Part shown: in pieces, positions 9,624 to 18,518 of the stretch
Layout: every line of letters begins with the position of its first letter
Numbering within the stretch: the stretch's first letter is position 1
Assembly: GCA_023230925.1 (NCBI GenBank)
Contig: JALNWK010000012.1
Location: forward strand, 1 to 64,000
Direction of reading: 5' to 3'
From: Limnochordia bacterium
Lineage (GTDB): Bacteria > Bacillota > Limnochordia > DUMW01
DNA: 64,000 nucleotides
Translations under genes and position numbers: made by a program
The notes under the pieces: generated by a model
Database searches by the model: none
The model's input: only the letters and a program-made list of their open reading frames with translations
What the model was told of the DNA's origin: nothing

Positions 9624-11078
9624 TTACCGCCTCCCATTATATCTATCAAGAAAGTCAACTAACGCGCCAAGTTCTCGTACATTATTCGACGCATATTTCA
9701 TCCATTTTGGATCGTTTACCAAACCTGGCATGCGGGATACAGCTAGAGTCTTCATCATCTTCGAGTCCACCCACTCATTATTCAAGAGCTTGCCGACTAA
9801 GGATATGGTATACTCTGTCATCACATTTTTATCCTGTTGTCGCTCGCCTGCAAAGGATCTAGTGGCTCTGAATAGAGTTCGGAATGCACCATCAAGTGTT
9901 CTTCTTCCGTCTTCCTTTATGCCGAAAACATCAGCTGTTTCCAACCACGTATCCTCAAGAAATCTTAGATAAGACGGGGGTACATCCTCAACCATAAGAT
10001 GAATCCTCTCCTGAGCCTGATTAGACTCCCAAAATACAAAGTGAAAGACAAGTAATTCATCGCGCCGCGCAAGACTACTGAACACACTCTCTTTTCCCGC
10101 CACCCCCTCCGTTATAAAGCCAGTGGCCGCCCGAGCTGCTGCGTCCATTCGCTTGGTGCCGGTAATAAGCTCCGGGACAACATAAATATTAATTCCGCTA
10201 ATCGTGCGGCGATCACAAAACTGCACATCCAGTTCCTCACGTCCTACCAGAAGAGCGGAATAGCAGTCTATGCACGCCGGGAACACCTTGGCCGCAGACC
10301 TGTCTTTTCCGCCGCTTCCCATTCCCGGTAGGTATCCGGGTTTATCAAATGTAGCAAATTTGAACACCGTATCAAGATTAACGCATGCGGCCGATGATGT
10401 TTGGCACAGGGCACACGGCGATGAGAAGGCATCATCAAAGACTTGTCTTTTAACCTTATCTCGAAAGTAACTCACAAAGGCTGGTATATCGCCGGGATAC
10501 AAGAAACTATCTTGGTGGGATATGCCAAACATCAGCAGATATGAACGCTCCGTATCCGACCAGAGCTCTGCTAAGGTTTCCGACTGTTCGTGGAGGGCAT
10601 TCATAAGCAAGTCAACAGATCCGGGGGCGAAGACCCCTTCCTTCTCGTAATTGTTTAGCGTTGTTTTCTGCAACCTTTCTAACCGTCCCTTTTCACCAAG
10701 CAACTCTCTTAGGCTGTTTCTCTTGGGTTTCCCCAAGCGATATATGGGAGAGTAACTCCACGTCACATTGTTTCCGGACGGTTCTTTGAAAAGCATACGA
10801 CGTTTTTGCTCCTGCCGAGCAACAACGGATAGGCCATCAGCTAGATAATCAACTACTCTAAACCTATCAATGCCTTGTATGTCGAGGACTTCGGCAAATG
10901 GATCAGCCGTCCTTAACCAAACCTGAATCACTTGCTCTTTTTTGGTCTCTTGTTGGTCATTCCTGGATTTTTGCACAATCGGAATCATAGGCAACTGTGA
11001 AAATTTTACTGTGGAATCTTCTTCCATACCGGCTGTTTGCACTCGTCCAATATCTCTTACAGCATTCAGAAATCCCAT
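9624..11078 (-). CDS. cas8b: Cascade large subunit Cas8b (Csh1/TM1802 family), shortened
   Basis: Cas8b recognises the PAM and recruits Cas3. The 484-residue protein has the Csh1 zinc-binding segment CALCQTSSAAC ... CIDC in its middle and the family strand FKFATFDKPGYLPGM between the cysteine pairs. Full Csh1 proteins usually run to about 600-700 residues; adding the downstream in-frame 147-residue piece gives about 630, so this is a full family member cut by one stop codon. No frameshift is needed to join them. It lies 14 bases downstream of cas6. Confidence 0.9.
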   Translation of the reverse strand: MGFLNAVRDIGRVQTAGMEEDSTVKFSQLPMIPIVQKSRNDQQETKKEQVIQVWLRTADPFAEVLDIQGIDRFRVVDYLADGLSVVARQEQKRRMLFKEPSGNNVTWSYSPIYRLGKPKRNSLRELLGEKGRLERLQKTTLNNYEKEGVFAPGSVDLLMNALHEQSETLAELWSDTERSYLLMFGISHQDSFLYPGDIPAFVSYFRDKVKRQVFDDAFSSPCALCQTSSAACVNLDTVFKFATFDKPGYLPGMGSGGKDRSAAKVFPACIDCYSALLVGREELDVQFCDRRTISGINIYVVPELITGTKRMDAAARAATGFITEGVAGKESVFSSLARRDELLVFHFVFWESNQAQERIHLMVEDVPPSYLRFLEDTWLETADVFGIKEDGRRTLDGAFRTLFRATRSFAGERQQDKNVMTEYTISLVGKLLNNEWVDSKMMKTLAVSRMPGLVNDPKWMKYASNNVRELGALVDFLDRYNGRR

Positions 11079-11092
11079 GATAAAATGCCTCC

Positions 11093-11854
11093 TTATTCCC
11101 TCGATTTCAACACCTCAACACAACCCCAACCACTGCTATTCTTACTGCCAAAACCAGCGTTAACCCCTACTTGCAGCAATTCCCTGGGACCATGGACCCG
11201 GAAGGTGCCCCACCAACCCTTGGTTGGCATTTTTGTTTCCCTGCTGAAAACAGCAATCTGTCGTCTAGGCTTGTCCACAGGCTCCAGTACAACTCTCTGT
11301 TCCGAAATGGGCTGGGTAGGCCAGCAAATCGAGTGCTTCTTCCGTAGATTCTGATCGATTTGTTGCTGGAATTCTTGTTCTATCGGTTCATAGAAGACGG
11401 TATATGGTTTGCCGTCCTCTTTGCGCAGTGTCGAATAGCAGGTTATAGGAGAGAGCGCGCGGATCACTATGGCATCGTCAGTCACTTTCTGATCAATAAC
11501 TTCCACGCCAGCACAGTATAATTCGTTGTTCCCCAGGCGAACTGAATCCTTCGTAAGGGCACCGGTAGCTGCATCTTGAAGAATATGTAGTAGTGGCGAA
11601 GAAATATGCAGGGTAAGGGGTGAACGAAGGACAACCATGTCTTTGATGATCTTAATCGGTTCTACTCCACTAAGCCAAGAAAAGGTGAATAGTTTGAAGG
11701 TCCGCTTCTCAAAGGGAAATCCTTCATTGTGTAAGAAGCACGCAAGCCGCTCGGAAAAGAGCTGGTACACAAAGGCCTGAAGAATATGTAGGTTAGCTCG
11801 GGGTAACCATACCAAACCACTAGGTTCATTTTGTAAGGTCAACTTGATTTGCAT
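11093..11854 (-). CDS. cas6: CRISPR pre-crRNA endoribonuclease Cas6
   Basis: Cas6 cuts the array transcript within each repeat. The C-terminus carries the glycine-rich loop typical of Cas6 (NAGFGSKNSSGWGCVEV), and the N-terminus (MQIKLTLQN) matches the usual first beta-strand; 253 residues is a normal size. I placed the start at the ATG at 11854, with AGGAG 10 bases upstream, because the family fold begins there. A GTG at 11923 with AAGGAA upstream is an alternative that adds 23 residues. It is the first gene of the cas operon and is divergent from the DUF523 gene. Confidence 0.9.
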   Translation of the reverse strand: MQIKLTLQNEPSGLVWLPRANLHILQAFVYQLFSERLACFLHNEGFPFEKRTFKLFTFSWLSGVEPIKIIKDMVVLRSPLTLHISSPLLHILQDAATGALTKDSVRLGNNELYCAGVEVIDQKVTDDAIVIRALSPITCYSTLRKEDGKPYTVFYEPIEQEFQQQIDQNLRKKHSICWPTQPISEQRVVLEPVDKPRRQIAVFSRETKMPTKGWWGTFRVHGPRELLQVGVNAGFGSKNSSGWGCVEVLKSRE

Positions 11855-12058
11855 GTAAGCGACGCTCCTAAACATTTTGGGATACACAAGATAATTATGT
11901 GTAGTAGGTTCGACATCTTTCACTTAAATTCCTTGTTTTCCCAGTTTAATGTCTGATAAGCAGAACTATCCGGTATTATGTATAGGTTGATTTATCACCC
12001 AACAACCGGCGCAGTAGACAAAACGCTGAAACTACACGTATGCACGTCCGGCATTGTT

Positions 12059-12067
12059 TGCTATAAT
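12059..12067 (+). promoter_or_regulatory. Extended -10 promoter for the DUF523 gene
   Basis: TGCTATAAT is a perfect extended -10 element (TG-N-TATAAT). The -35 region 17 bases upstream is weak, as expected for extended -10 promoters. Transcription would begin near 12074, just upstream of the Shine-Dalgarno sequence, which rules out starts further upstream for the next gene. Confidence 0.6.
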
Positions 12068-12091
12068 GTACTTGTCGGAAGGAACAAGGTG

Positions 12092-12541
12092 ATGCCTTTG
12101 ATGCTAATCAGTGCCTGCCTAGTGGGTATCAAATGCCGCTATGATGGTAAGAGCCAATGTAATAAGTTGGCGTGCAAACTAGTACAAGAAGGACGGGCTA
12201 TACCCGTATGCCCAGAGCAGCTTGGGGGGCTTTCTACGCCACGTGTCCCTTGCGAGATCAAAGGAACTGACGGCAAAGCGGTGCTACAGGGTCTCGCAAA
12301 GGTTGTAAGTAAAGACGGTGAAGATGTGACCAATTCTTTTGTTTTGGGCGCCATGGAGACTCTCAAATTGGCAGACCTAACAGGGATAAAGCAGGCCATT
12401 CTTAAAGACAATAGCCCATCTTGTGGCTCTAGGATGATTCATGACGGGAGTTTCACGGGGAGTAAGAAACCGGGCATGGGTGTGACGGCCGCATTATTAG
12501 AAGGTAAAGGGATCCTGATCCTGACGGAACGCGATCTTTAA
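12092..12541 (+). CDS. DUF523 family protein
   Basis: This 149-residue protein belongs to the DUF523 family: LISACLVGIKCRYDG at the start, VCPEQLGGLSTPR in the middle, and KDNSPSCG near residue 105, with conserved cysteines suggesting metal or thiol chemistry. The biochemical function of the family is not established. The start at 12092 has GGAAGGA 8 bases upstream and lies downstream of the extended -10 promoter. The next gene follows within 13 bases, so the two probably share a transcript. Confidence 0.9.
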   Translation: MPLMLISACLVGIKCRYDGKSQCNKLACKLVQEGRAIPVCPEQLGGLSTPRVPCEIKGTDGKAVLQGLAKVVSKDGEDVTNSFVLGAMETLKLADLTGIKQAILKDNSPSCGSRMIHDGSFTGSKKPGMGVTAALLEGKGILILTERDL

Positions 12542-12553
12542 GGGGTGCAAACA

Positions 12554-13687
12554 TTGGGTAAGATCAATTGGTCTAAGCTTGACTTGAAAAAAGTGGGAAT
12601 CCCCTTACTTATTGTGATGGGACTCATCATCACTTTGTATTTGCTTGCTCGACTACTTAGTGCAGTAACAACTGAGATACTACCCTCGATAATCGTGTTG
12701 CTCCGTTATGTTCTGATCAGTTTGATCCCATTTATTGTAGCTTTGATCTTGGCAGAACTGTTAGATCCAGTGGTTGGTTTTTTACAAAGCAGACTGAAGT
12801 TTCCCCGTTCCTTGGCTGTTTTACTCACTTTAGGCACCGTTATAGTAGTCTTCGGTTATATCCTGGTGATGATGTTTAGCAAGGTGATGACCGAACTGTG
12901 GGAACTTGCCAATCTACTGCCCCAATACCGGGTGGAGATCAGCGACTCCATCAATAATCTGCTGATTCAATACGAGGAATTTAGTAGCAACCTGCCAAAA
13001 CCAGTCAGCGCCAAGATCCAGGAGACTATCGAGACCTTTGGCAAGTCTTTGGAGGGTACAGCCATACAGCTGGTAAATAGCATCCTCAATGCCCTTTCGG
13101 GGTTACCTTCCTCTATGTTTGTGATCGTGGTCATCTTCCTGGGAACATATATCATCAGCCGAGATAAGAATACCATTATTAATGCCATGACTCAGCTTAC
13201 CCCGCGAAAATGGCGTGAACCATTGAACCTTTTGAGGGATCGGATCACAATTGATATCATCGGGTTAATCAAATCACAGCTCTTTTTCGTAGCTATTACA
13301 GTGGCGATAGCTTCCTTTGGGTATTTCTTGATCGGCAGCCGCTATTGGTTGTTACTAGCTTTAGCCACCGGGATTTTGGACATCATTCCAGTAATTGGCC
13401 CAGGCTTTCTCATGCTACCGTGGGCTTTGTTCTCCTTCCTGCTCGGGCATCCGAAGGTCTCTGTTGGCCTAGTTGTGCTGTATCTAACAATCCTCATTGT
13501 TCGACAGGTAATCCAGCCCTATGTAATGGGAGACACCATCGGTGTCCATCCGCTAGCCATGTTGATCTCCATGTACGCCGGGATCGTGTTTTTTGGTCCC
13601 TGGGGTCTTCTTATTGGACCCGTTCTGGTGATTGTGATTAAGGCCATTGTTAGAACCTATGTAGCTTTACGAAAGGGCGAGGCCTGA
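12554..13687 (+). CDS. ytvI: AI-2E family permease, sporulation membrane protein YtvI-like
   Basis: A 377-residue polytopic membrane protein with about eight hydrophobic segments in the layout of the AI-2E/PerM family: paired helices at the N-terminus, a soluble helical region (about 95-180) and a C-terminal block. The C-terminal part, IIPVIGPGFLMLPWALFSF then RQVIQPYVMGDTIGVHPLAMLISMY, resembles YtvI, a protein made during sporulation in Bacillus. The substrate is unknown. TTG at 12554 is preferred because AAGGGG lies 8 bases upstream; a GTG at 12545 is too close. It converges on pilD with a gap of only four bases. Confidence 0.8.
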   Translation: MGKINWSKLDLKKVGIPLLIVMGLIITLYLLARLLSAVTTEILPSIIVLLRYVLISLIPFIVALILAELLDPVVGFLQSRLKFPRSLAVLLTLGTVIVVFGYILVMMFSKVMTELWELANLLPQYRVEISDSINNLLIQYEEFSSNLPKPVSAKIQETIETFGKSLEGTAIQLVNSILNALSGLPSSMFVIVVIFLGTYIISRDKNTIINAMTQLTPRKWREPLNLLRDRITIDIIGLIKSQLFFVAITVAIASFGYFLIGSRYWLLLALATGILDIIPVIGPGFLMLPWALFSFLLGHPKVSVGLVVLYLTILIVRQVIQPYVMGDTIGVHPLAMLISMYAGIVFFGPWGLLIGPVLVIVIKAIVRTYVALRKGEA

Positions 13688-13691
13688 GGAA

Positions 13692-14441
13692 TCACACAAA
13701 CAAGTTGGTCCACCAGAAGATCAGTGTATCTCCCCAGAGGAAGACAATCCATCCTGCCACCGCGATAAACGGGCCAAAGGGTACACGGGTTGTTAGTGCC
13801 TGCTTTCCCCTCCGGACAAATAAGTGTATGTTGCTTATGAGACCGAATACGGCAGCTAGGAATAGTACTAGGAGGGCTTGGCCCGGTCCCGTGATGATAC
13901 CTATATACCCTAATAGTTTAGCATCACCCATACCAATGGACTTTGGGTAGATGAGGCGAATAAACAGGATTGTACCAAACCCAACAAGCCCCCCTAAAAG
14001 GGCAGGGGGTAGCATGTCAAGCTGCTTAAGCCCGTAATAGGCCAACCCAAAGGCTGCCCCCCCATAGGTTACTTTGTTGGGAATCAGCCCCGTCTCTTTG
14101 TCAATGATCCCTGCTAATAGCAATAGAAGACCATTGACGCTAAACCACAGAAAAGAGGCGACTTCTCTAGTCATCCACCACGAGACTGGTAACCACACTC
14201 CCGCCAGTAATTCGACAATCAGATATCTAGTGGGAATGGCCCCGTGACAGTATCTACAGCGCCCTCGCAAACATAGATAGCTTAATACGGGCACAAGATC
14301 CAAGGCACCCAATCGGTGTTTACATCTAGGACATGCCGAGGGAGGAAATACCATGGAGATCCGTCGGGGTAATCGGTAAATACAAGCATTCAGGAAACTA
14401 CCGATAACGCCGCCCGTGGCAAAAAGCAATAGATACAACAT
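13692..14441 (-). CDS. pilD: Prepilin peptidase / N-methyltransferase PilD
   Basis: PilD removes the leader of type IV prepilins and methylates the new N-terminus. The 249-residue protein has the N-terminal methylase domain with two CxxC pairs (CPRCKHR and CRYCHG) and the aspartyl peptidase motifs: Asp in IIDKETGLIPN and GMGDAK (GxGD). Several membrane helices surround these motifs. It is the last gene of the pilus operon, six bases after pilQ. Pilin-like substrates are not encoded in the window. Confidence 0.95.
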   Translation of the reverse strand: MLYLLLFATGGVIGSFLNACIYRLPRRISMVFPPSACPRCKHRLGALDLVPVLSYLCLRGRCRYCHGAIPTRYLIVELLAGVWLPVSWWMTREVASFLWFSVNGLLLLLAGIIDKETGLIPNKVTYGGAAFGLAYYGLKQLDMLPPALLGGLVGFGTILFIRLIYPKSIGMGDAKLLGYIGIITGPGQALLVLFLAAVFGLISNIHLFVRRGKQALTTRVPFGPFIAVAGWIVFLWGDTLIFWWTNLFV

Positions 14442-14446
14442 ATCGA

Positions 14447-16429
14447 CTAAAACTCCACTCCCACATTAAAGCCTACCCCGGTACCCTCAGTCTTACCTGG
14501 GATAGCTGGAATTTTGGGTTCGTTGCGTAGGCAATAGGACCAGTATCCTTCAAGAATAAAGCCTTCAGAGCGAAAGCGCAGCCCCGAACTTGTGTAGACT
14601 GAATAACCAGTTTCCTGTCCAGCGGTCAAATAGTATAAGCCCAGTTCCGCCCAAGCGGGTTCGTACATACGTCGTACTCCGGCACCAATACCCCAGCTTA
14701 GATCACCCACGCAACCAAGAAAGGAATAGACCCAAGGATTAGTCCGTCTTTCCAGCCTAAAATCAAGATTGCTTTTTGACAGACTTCCCAGATCAAGCAG
14801 CAGGGCAGTCTTATCTGGCTCAGCTGGTTGCAGTAGGGGAATTGCTATTTCCCCCTCGGGCACCACATCGAGCTTATCGTCGGTAACGATGTGGGGTACT
14901 AGGAATATTAGCATCTCCATTTGCTTGGACTTGCTTGATTTAGTCTGAAACAATCCACCAAGCAAAGGCAACTGGGATAGGATCGGAAGTCCAACATCAT
15001 CCTGGGACTGTTCATCTTTTATCAACCCACCGATCATGAGGGGTTGTCCATCCTTGACCCGTACCTGGGTCTGTGCTTCTCTAGTACGGGTTTGGGGATA
15101 GCCTTGGGTAGTTGAGCCGGTCATACTGCTCACCTGGGTATCGACTTGAAGCGTAATGGTACCTTCACTACTGATCCGCGGAGTGATCTCGAGCAAAACA
15201 CCGGATTCGAAGTAGTCAATGGTCTCTCTGACTGTATCTCCCACTTCGGTTTTCAATATGATCGGTATCCGATCCCCGATGAAAATTCGGGCCTTTTCCC
15301 CATCTATGGCGGCAATCTTAGGATGAGCAAGGAGGCGAGAATCACCTTGGGATAAGAGGGCGTCTAGGGCCACCTCCAGGTTGGGCCAATCGATATTTAG
15401 GGCAAAGGGCTTACCCCCATTGCTAGCTTCTATATTCGGTAGAGTCCAACTAAGGCCTAACTTAGCAATATCCTCCCTGGTTACTTCCTGAATCCGAGCC
15501 TCCACAAGGACCTGGTATCTGGGTTGGTCCAGTTCAGCCAGTACATTGGCGACAAGATCAACTAGGGAGGCTTGTCCCTTTAAAACGATGACCCGTTCCC
15601 CAAGGGTCTCCACAGCGATCTCCTCTCCGTAAATACTCATCACCACCTGGCGGGCCTTGTCAGCACTAATTTCGTTTAGCGAAATCACTCGATGGCTGGC
15701 AGGGTCCTGTTGCACCGGCCTAACCACCAAGACGTGATCCTCTAGGGTATAGGCAAATTGGAAGAACTCAGCTAGAAGCTCAAGGGCCTTCTGTGGTGGA
15801 ATCGATGACAGATCGGTGGTGAGGCTACCCTCAATCTGCCCAACCAAAAACAGGGTCCACCCTGCTTTATCCGCAATGGCCTTTAGTGTTTGTTCCACCG
15901 AAGCATTATTTAGACTAGGTTGGGGTTGTCCTTGACCAAGTTCCGCCATGAGCTTATTTAAGATTGCCATTTGCTCCGCGGACGCATACACAATGATATG
16001 TCCTTGGATTTCCTCAACCTCTAGGGAACCTATTATCAGGCTGGCTAAGTTCTTAGCATCTGGCAAGGAGATGTATTGGGGAGTCAATACATGGTACTCC
16101 TTGGATACAAACTGCTCCGCAAGCCTCTCTGGACTTGCGATCACCAGAGTCTCCCCCACGATAGTGTACTGATACCCGGTGGTGCGAGCCACCAAATCAA
16201 TGGCATCTAGTACTTCAATATTGGATAATTCCACCGTGACCGTTCCAGTAACACTTCGGTCGGTAATCACATTGAGCTTGCCGATACTAGCTAAGCTCTT
16301 GAATACCTGGAGCAAATCAGCATCTTGGAAGGAGAAGTTCACCAATGCATCCTGCGCCAAGGTCAGCGGAGCCAACAATACAAGAATTAAAGACCAAAGT
16401 AATCCATAAGTGAGAGGTTTTCGGGTCAT
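14447..16429 (-). CDS. pilQ: Type IV pilus secretin PilQ
   Basis: PilQ forms the outer-membrane ring through which the pilus passes. The 660-residue protein has a signal peptide (1-25), two STN/N0-like domains (about 30-90 and 165-250) each followed by an N1-type domain, and the secretin core from about 320 to 520 (VEARIQEVTRED, HPKIAAIDGEKARIFIG, GVLLEITPRIS, QPLMIGGLIKDEQ, PILSQLPLLGGLF). A 130-residue C-terminal extension rich in alternating aromatic and polar residues ends in VGVEF, like an extra beta-strand set. It overlaps the preceding gene by four bases (ATGA). A secretin implies an outer membrane. Confidence 0.95.
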   Translation of the reverse strand: MTRKPLTYGLLWSLILVLLAPLTLAQDALVNFSFQDADLLQVFKSLASIGKLNVITDRSVTGTVTVELSNIEVLDAIDLVARTTGYQYTIVGETLVIASPERLAEQFVSKEYHVLTPQYISLPDAKNLASLIIGSLEVEEIQGHIIVYASAEQMAILNKLMAELGQGQPQPSLNNASVEQTLKAIADKAGWTLFLVGQIEGSLTTDLSSIPPQKALELLAEFFQFAYTLEDHVLVVRPVQQDPASHRVISLNEISADKARQVVMSIYGEEIAVETLGERVIVLKGQASLVDLVANVLAELDQPRYQVLVEARIQEVTREDIAKLGLSWTLPNIEASNGGKPFALNIDWPNLEVALDALLSQGDSRLLAHPKIAAIDGEKARIFIGDRIPIILKTEVGDTVRETIDYFESGVLLEITPRISSEGTITLQVDTQVSSMTGSTTQGYPQTRTREAQTQVRVKDGQPLMIGGLIKDEQSQDDVGLPILSQLPLLGGLFQTKSSKSKQMEMLIFLVPHIVTDDKLDVVPEGEIAIPLLQPAEPDKTALLLDLGSLSKSNLDFRLERRTNPWVYSFLGCVGDLSWGIGAGVRRMYEPAWAELGLYYLTAGQETGYSVYTSSGLRFRSEGFILEGYWSYCLRNEPKIPAIPGKTEGTGVGFNVGVEF

Positions 16430-17544
16430 TGGAAACTACTCCCCCATACACCATAACGGAGGCAATTCTGTCCGTTACAGATCTCAACGTAGTTGCTAGT
16501 TACTTCGGTCACTTCATAGGTACCTAGTCTAATCCCCTGCCATAACAGTGTGTTTTTCCCGGCTACGTTTGCAATGGCTATATTTTGACTCGTTGATTCC
16601 ACTATACCGTTAATGATAAGTTGGGGTCTGTCATATTGACCAATGAATTGTCCAAGCCGTTCGATTTCATTTTCTGGACCACGCACCAACAACACGTTAA
16701 GTTCATCATTAAAGACTGCAGCAAGCCGGGGAGCCAAGACTTCCATGAAGGGTTTGAACTGGCTTGCCTTCATGAAACTCATCTGGAAAATCTTGATGGC
16801 TTCGGCGGTAGTCACCGGACTGCCCGTGTCCTTCGGATAGACAAAAAGTATCTCTCCTTCAATCCGGTAATCTAGTCCCATTTTTTGGGCAACTAGGGCA
16901 ATTCCATCTACTGGTTCACGGCCCGTCAGATACATGGTGACTTTGGCGTCCACAGAAGGATCCATAATAAGGCTCAAACCAGCCTCTTTGGCCAAGGTCT
17001 GAAACACCTTAAAGATAGGCTCATCTTCCCATTCATACTCCAGGGTACGGGGTTGGTCAATTCTCTGTAAGATTTCCTCTATTGACAGTAGCACTGGCTG
17101 CTCAGCCTTAAGGATTAAGCTGTTACCAATATAGTCAGGAAAGACCTGGACATTGATGCCAAGGCTCTTAAATGCCTCTATTGCCATATCGGGCTGGATA
17201 TGTGTTAACGGCAGATTCATCAACTTCTCGACGGCAAAGTCGCTTTCTATCCTGCTAGGCGTGGCTACAACCAATGTGTTATATACCATGCGGTATGCTA
17301 GTCCCTTGGTACGGGCGATGAGATCCACGGCCTCCATCACCTCGAGTTCCTTTAGGGAAAGGGAAACGGTGCCATGTACTGATTCATCGGCGATTATGTT
17401 AAACCCTCCGATCTCGCCTAAGGCCTGAAATACGTCGAGGAGATCGGCTGATTCAAACTTCATATTTAGTGACGTAGCTCCCCAAGCAATCGATGAAACG
17501 AAGATTACAAAAGCAACAGATAAAATACATGTTCTCTTTTTCAT
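16426..17544 (-). CDS. Secretin N-domain protein with C-terminal PilP/GspC-like domain
   Basis: This 372-residue exported protein carries a signal peptide, an STN/N0 domain (about 25-90), an N1-like segment, a second STN-like domain (about 165-240) and a further N-type repeat, so it looks like a copy of the periplasmic half of PilQ without the pore-forming secretin core. The last 65 residues (INGIVES, NVAGKNTLLWQGIRLG, VEICNGQNCLRY) have the strand pattern of PilP/GspC homology-region domains. It could be an adaptor between the inner-membrane complex and the PilQ ring. ATG at 17544 has AAGGGGAG 7 bases upstream. The domain assignment is from pattern, not from a search. Confidence 0.75.
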   Translation of the reverse strand: MKKRTCILSVAFVIFVSSIAWGATSLNMKFESADLLDVFQALGEIGGFNIIADESVHGTVSLSLKELEVMEAVDLIARTKGLAYRMVYNTLVVATPSRIESDFAVEKLMNLPLTHIQPDMAIEAFKSLGINVQVFPDYIGNSLILKAEQPVLLSIEEILQRIDQPRTLEYEWEDEPIFKVFQTLAKEAGLSLIMDPSVDAKVTMYLTGREPVDGIALVAQKMGLDYRIEGEILFVYPKDTGSPVTTAEAIKIFQMSFMKASQFKPFMEVLAPRLAAVFNDELNVLLVRGPENEIERLGQFIGQYDRPQLIINGIVESTSQNIAIANVAGKNTLLWQGIRLGTYEVTEVTSNYVEICNGQNCLRYGVWGSSFQ

Positions 17545-17619
17545 AGGCAAACTCCCCTTTCAAGTAATCATATGTATGAAAAGCCAGCAAAGACCTGTGT
17601 CAAGACATCTCCACAAAAC

Positions 17620-18513
17620 TCACTTAGTACTGTTGCCTCGAATAAAGACAAAGGGGCCTTTTTCAGATAGACCCAATGCAACGTAATCTGGGCCGATCAT
17701 CTGAACTATTAGGTCATGGAAATCCTGTCCCTTGGTAATAAGCTGGGTCTTCCCATTCACGTCTACTAAAGCATATTTCTTGTTTTCGTCCATAATGACT
17801 CCCACAAGCCGGATTTTTCCATCTACTAACCGTTCTTCAACCTTTCCTAAAGATAGCTTTAGTGCAAGCTGTTCATCCGGCGCAAAGATATCTCGCATAT
17901 ACAGTTCCAATGGCTTCTCCGCTGGAAAGCGCCAATCTAAATCCTTGTTTGGAATTGAATAAAGATAAACATTAAGCCTGGTTTTTACTTCACCGGGATT
18001 GTCATACACCCCAAGATATCCGGATGTAACTCGCACACTTGGAAATAATGTAAATAGATCGTGAGCTATCCTCACCGCTGTCTCAAAATCCGATGTATAG
18101 TCTAGGGTAATCTGGGTTCGTGTATAATAGTTCAGGCGCTCCAGATTACTATGACGGACATCAGTAAGGACAGCATCACTATTTTTGAGCCAGTACTTCA
18201 GCCAGCTGAGTAAAGCAGGGACCTCCTCATCCTTTGGAAACATGACTGCTAAATCAGCTACCTTGGCTTCTAATTCCTTCACCTCTTCTTTTAGTTCTCC
18301 AACCTGTCGTCCAACCGTCATCTTAACCGCCAAAAACTGCTCCTCTTGTTTGACCCTTAACTCTAGATCCCGCAACTCCCTCCTTTGGGAGACTGCCTTA
18401 ACAGCTCCGAGAGACAAGAGTCCAATGCACAATATGAGGGCAATTATCCACCCATTGCGTCCTACGAATGGTACATACGAATCTGTCTTTTGTAACCCAA
18501 CCCGACCTCTCAA
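17620..18513 (-). CDS. pilO: PilO-like pilus assembly protein fused to a PilP-like domain
   Basis: A 297-residue bitopic inner-membrane protein: one membrane helix (about 22-42), a coiled coil (about 45-90), a PilO-type ferredoxin-like region (about 95-190), and a C-terminal domain (VGVIMDENKKYALVDVNGKTQLITKGQ) of the PilP/GspC type. PilN, PilO and PilP normally form the alignment complex linking PilM and the motor to the secretin. Here O and P functions appear joined in one chain. Translation probably starts at TTG 18513, nine bases after GGAGG at the end of pilN. Confidence 0.8.
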   Translation of the reverse strand: MRGRVGLQKTDSYVPFVGRNGWIIALILCIGLLSLGAVKAVSQRRELRDLELRVKQEEQFLAVKMTVGRQVGELKEEVKELEAKVADLAVMFPKDEEVPALLSWLKYWLKNSDAVLTDVRHSNLERLNYYTRTQITLDYTSDFETAVRIAHDLFTLFPSVRVTSGYLGVYDNPGEVKTRLNVYLYSIPNKDLDWRFPAEKPLELYMRDIFAPDEQLALKLSLGKVEERLVDGKIRLVGVIMDENKKYALVDVNGKTQLITKGQDFHDLIVQMIGPDYVALGLSEKGPFVFIRGNSTK

Positions 18514-18518
18514 AGCAG

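Noticed and set aside
3402..11923. Toxin-antitoxin RNA pair (CreTA-like), anti-CRISPR or extra accessory gene inside the cas operon
   Set aside because: The gaps between cas genes are at most about 15 bases or are overlaps, and no unexplained open frame is left.
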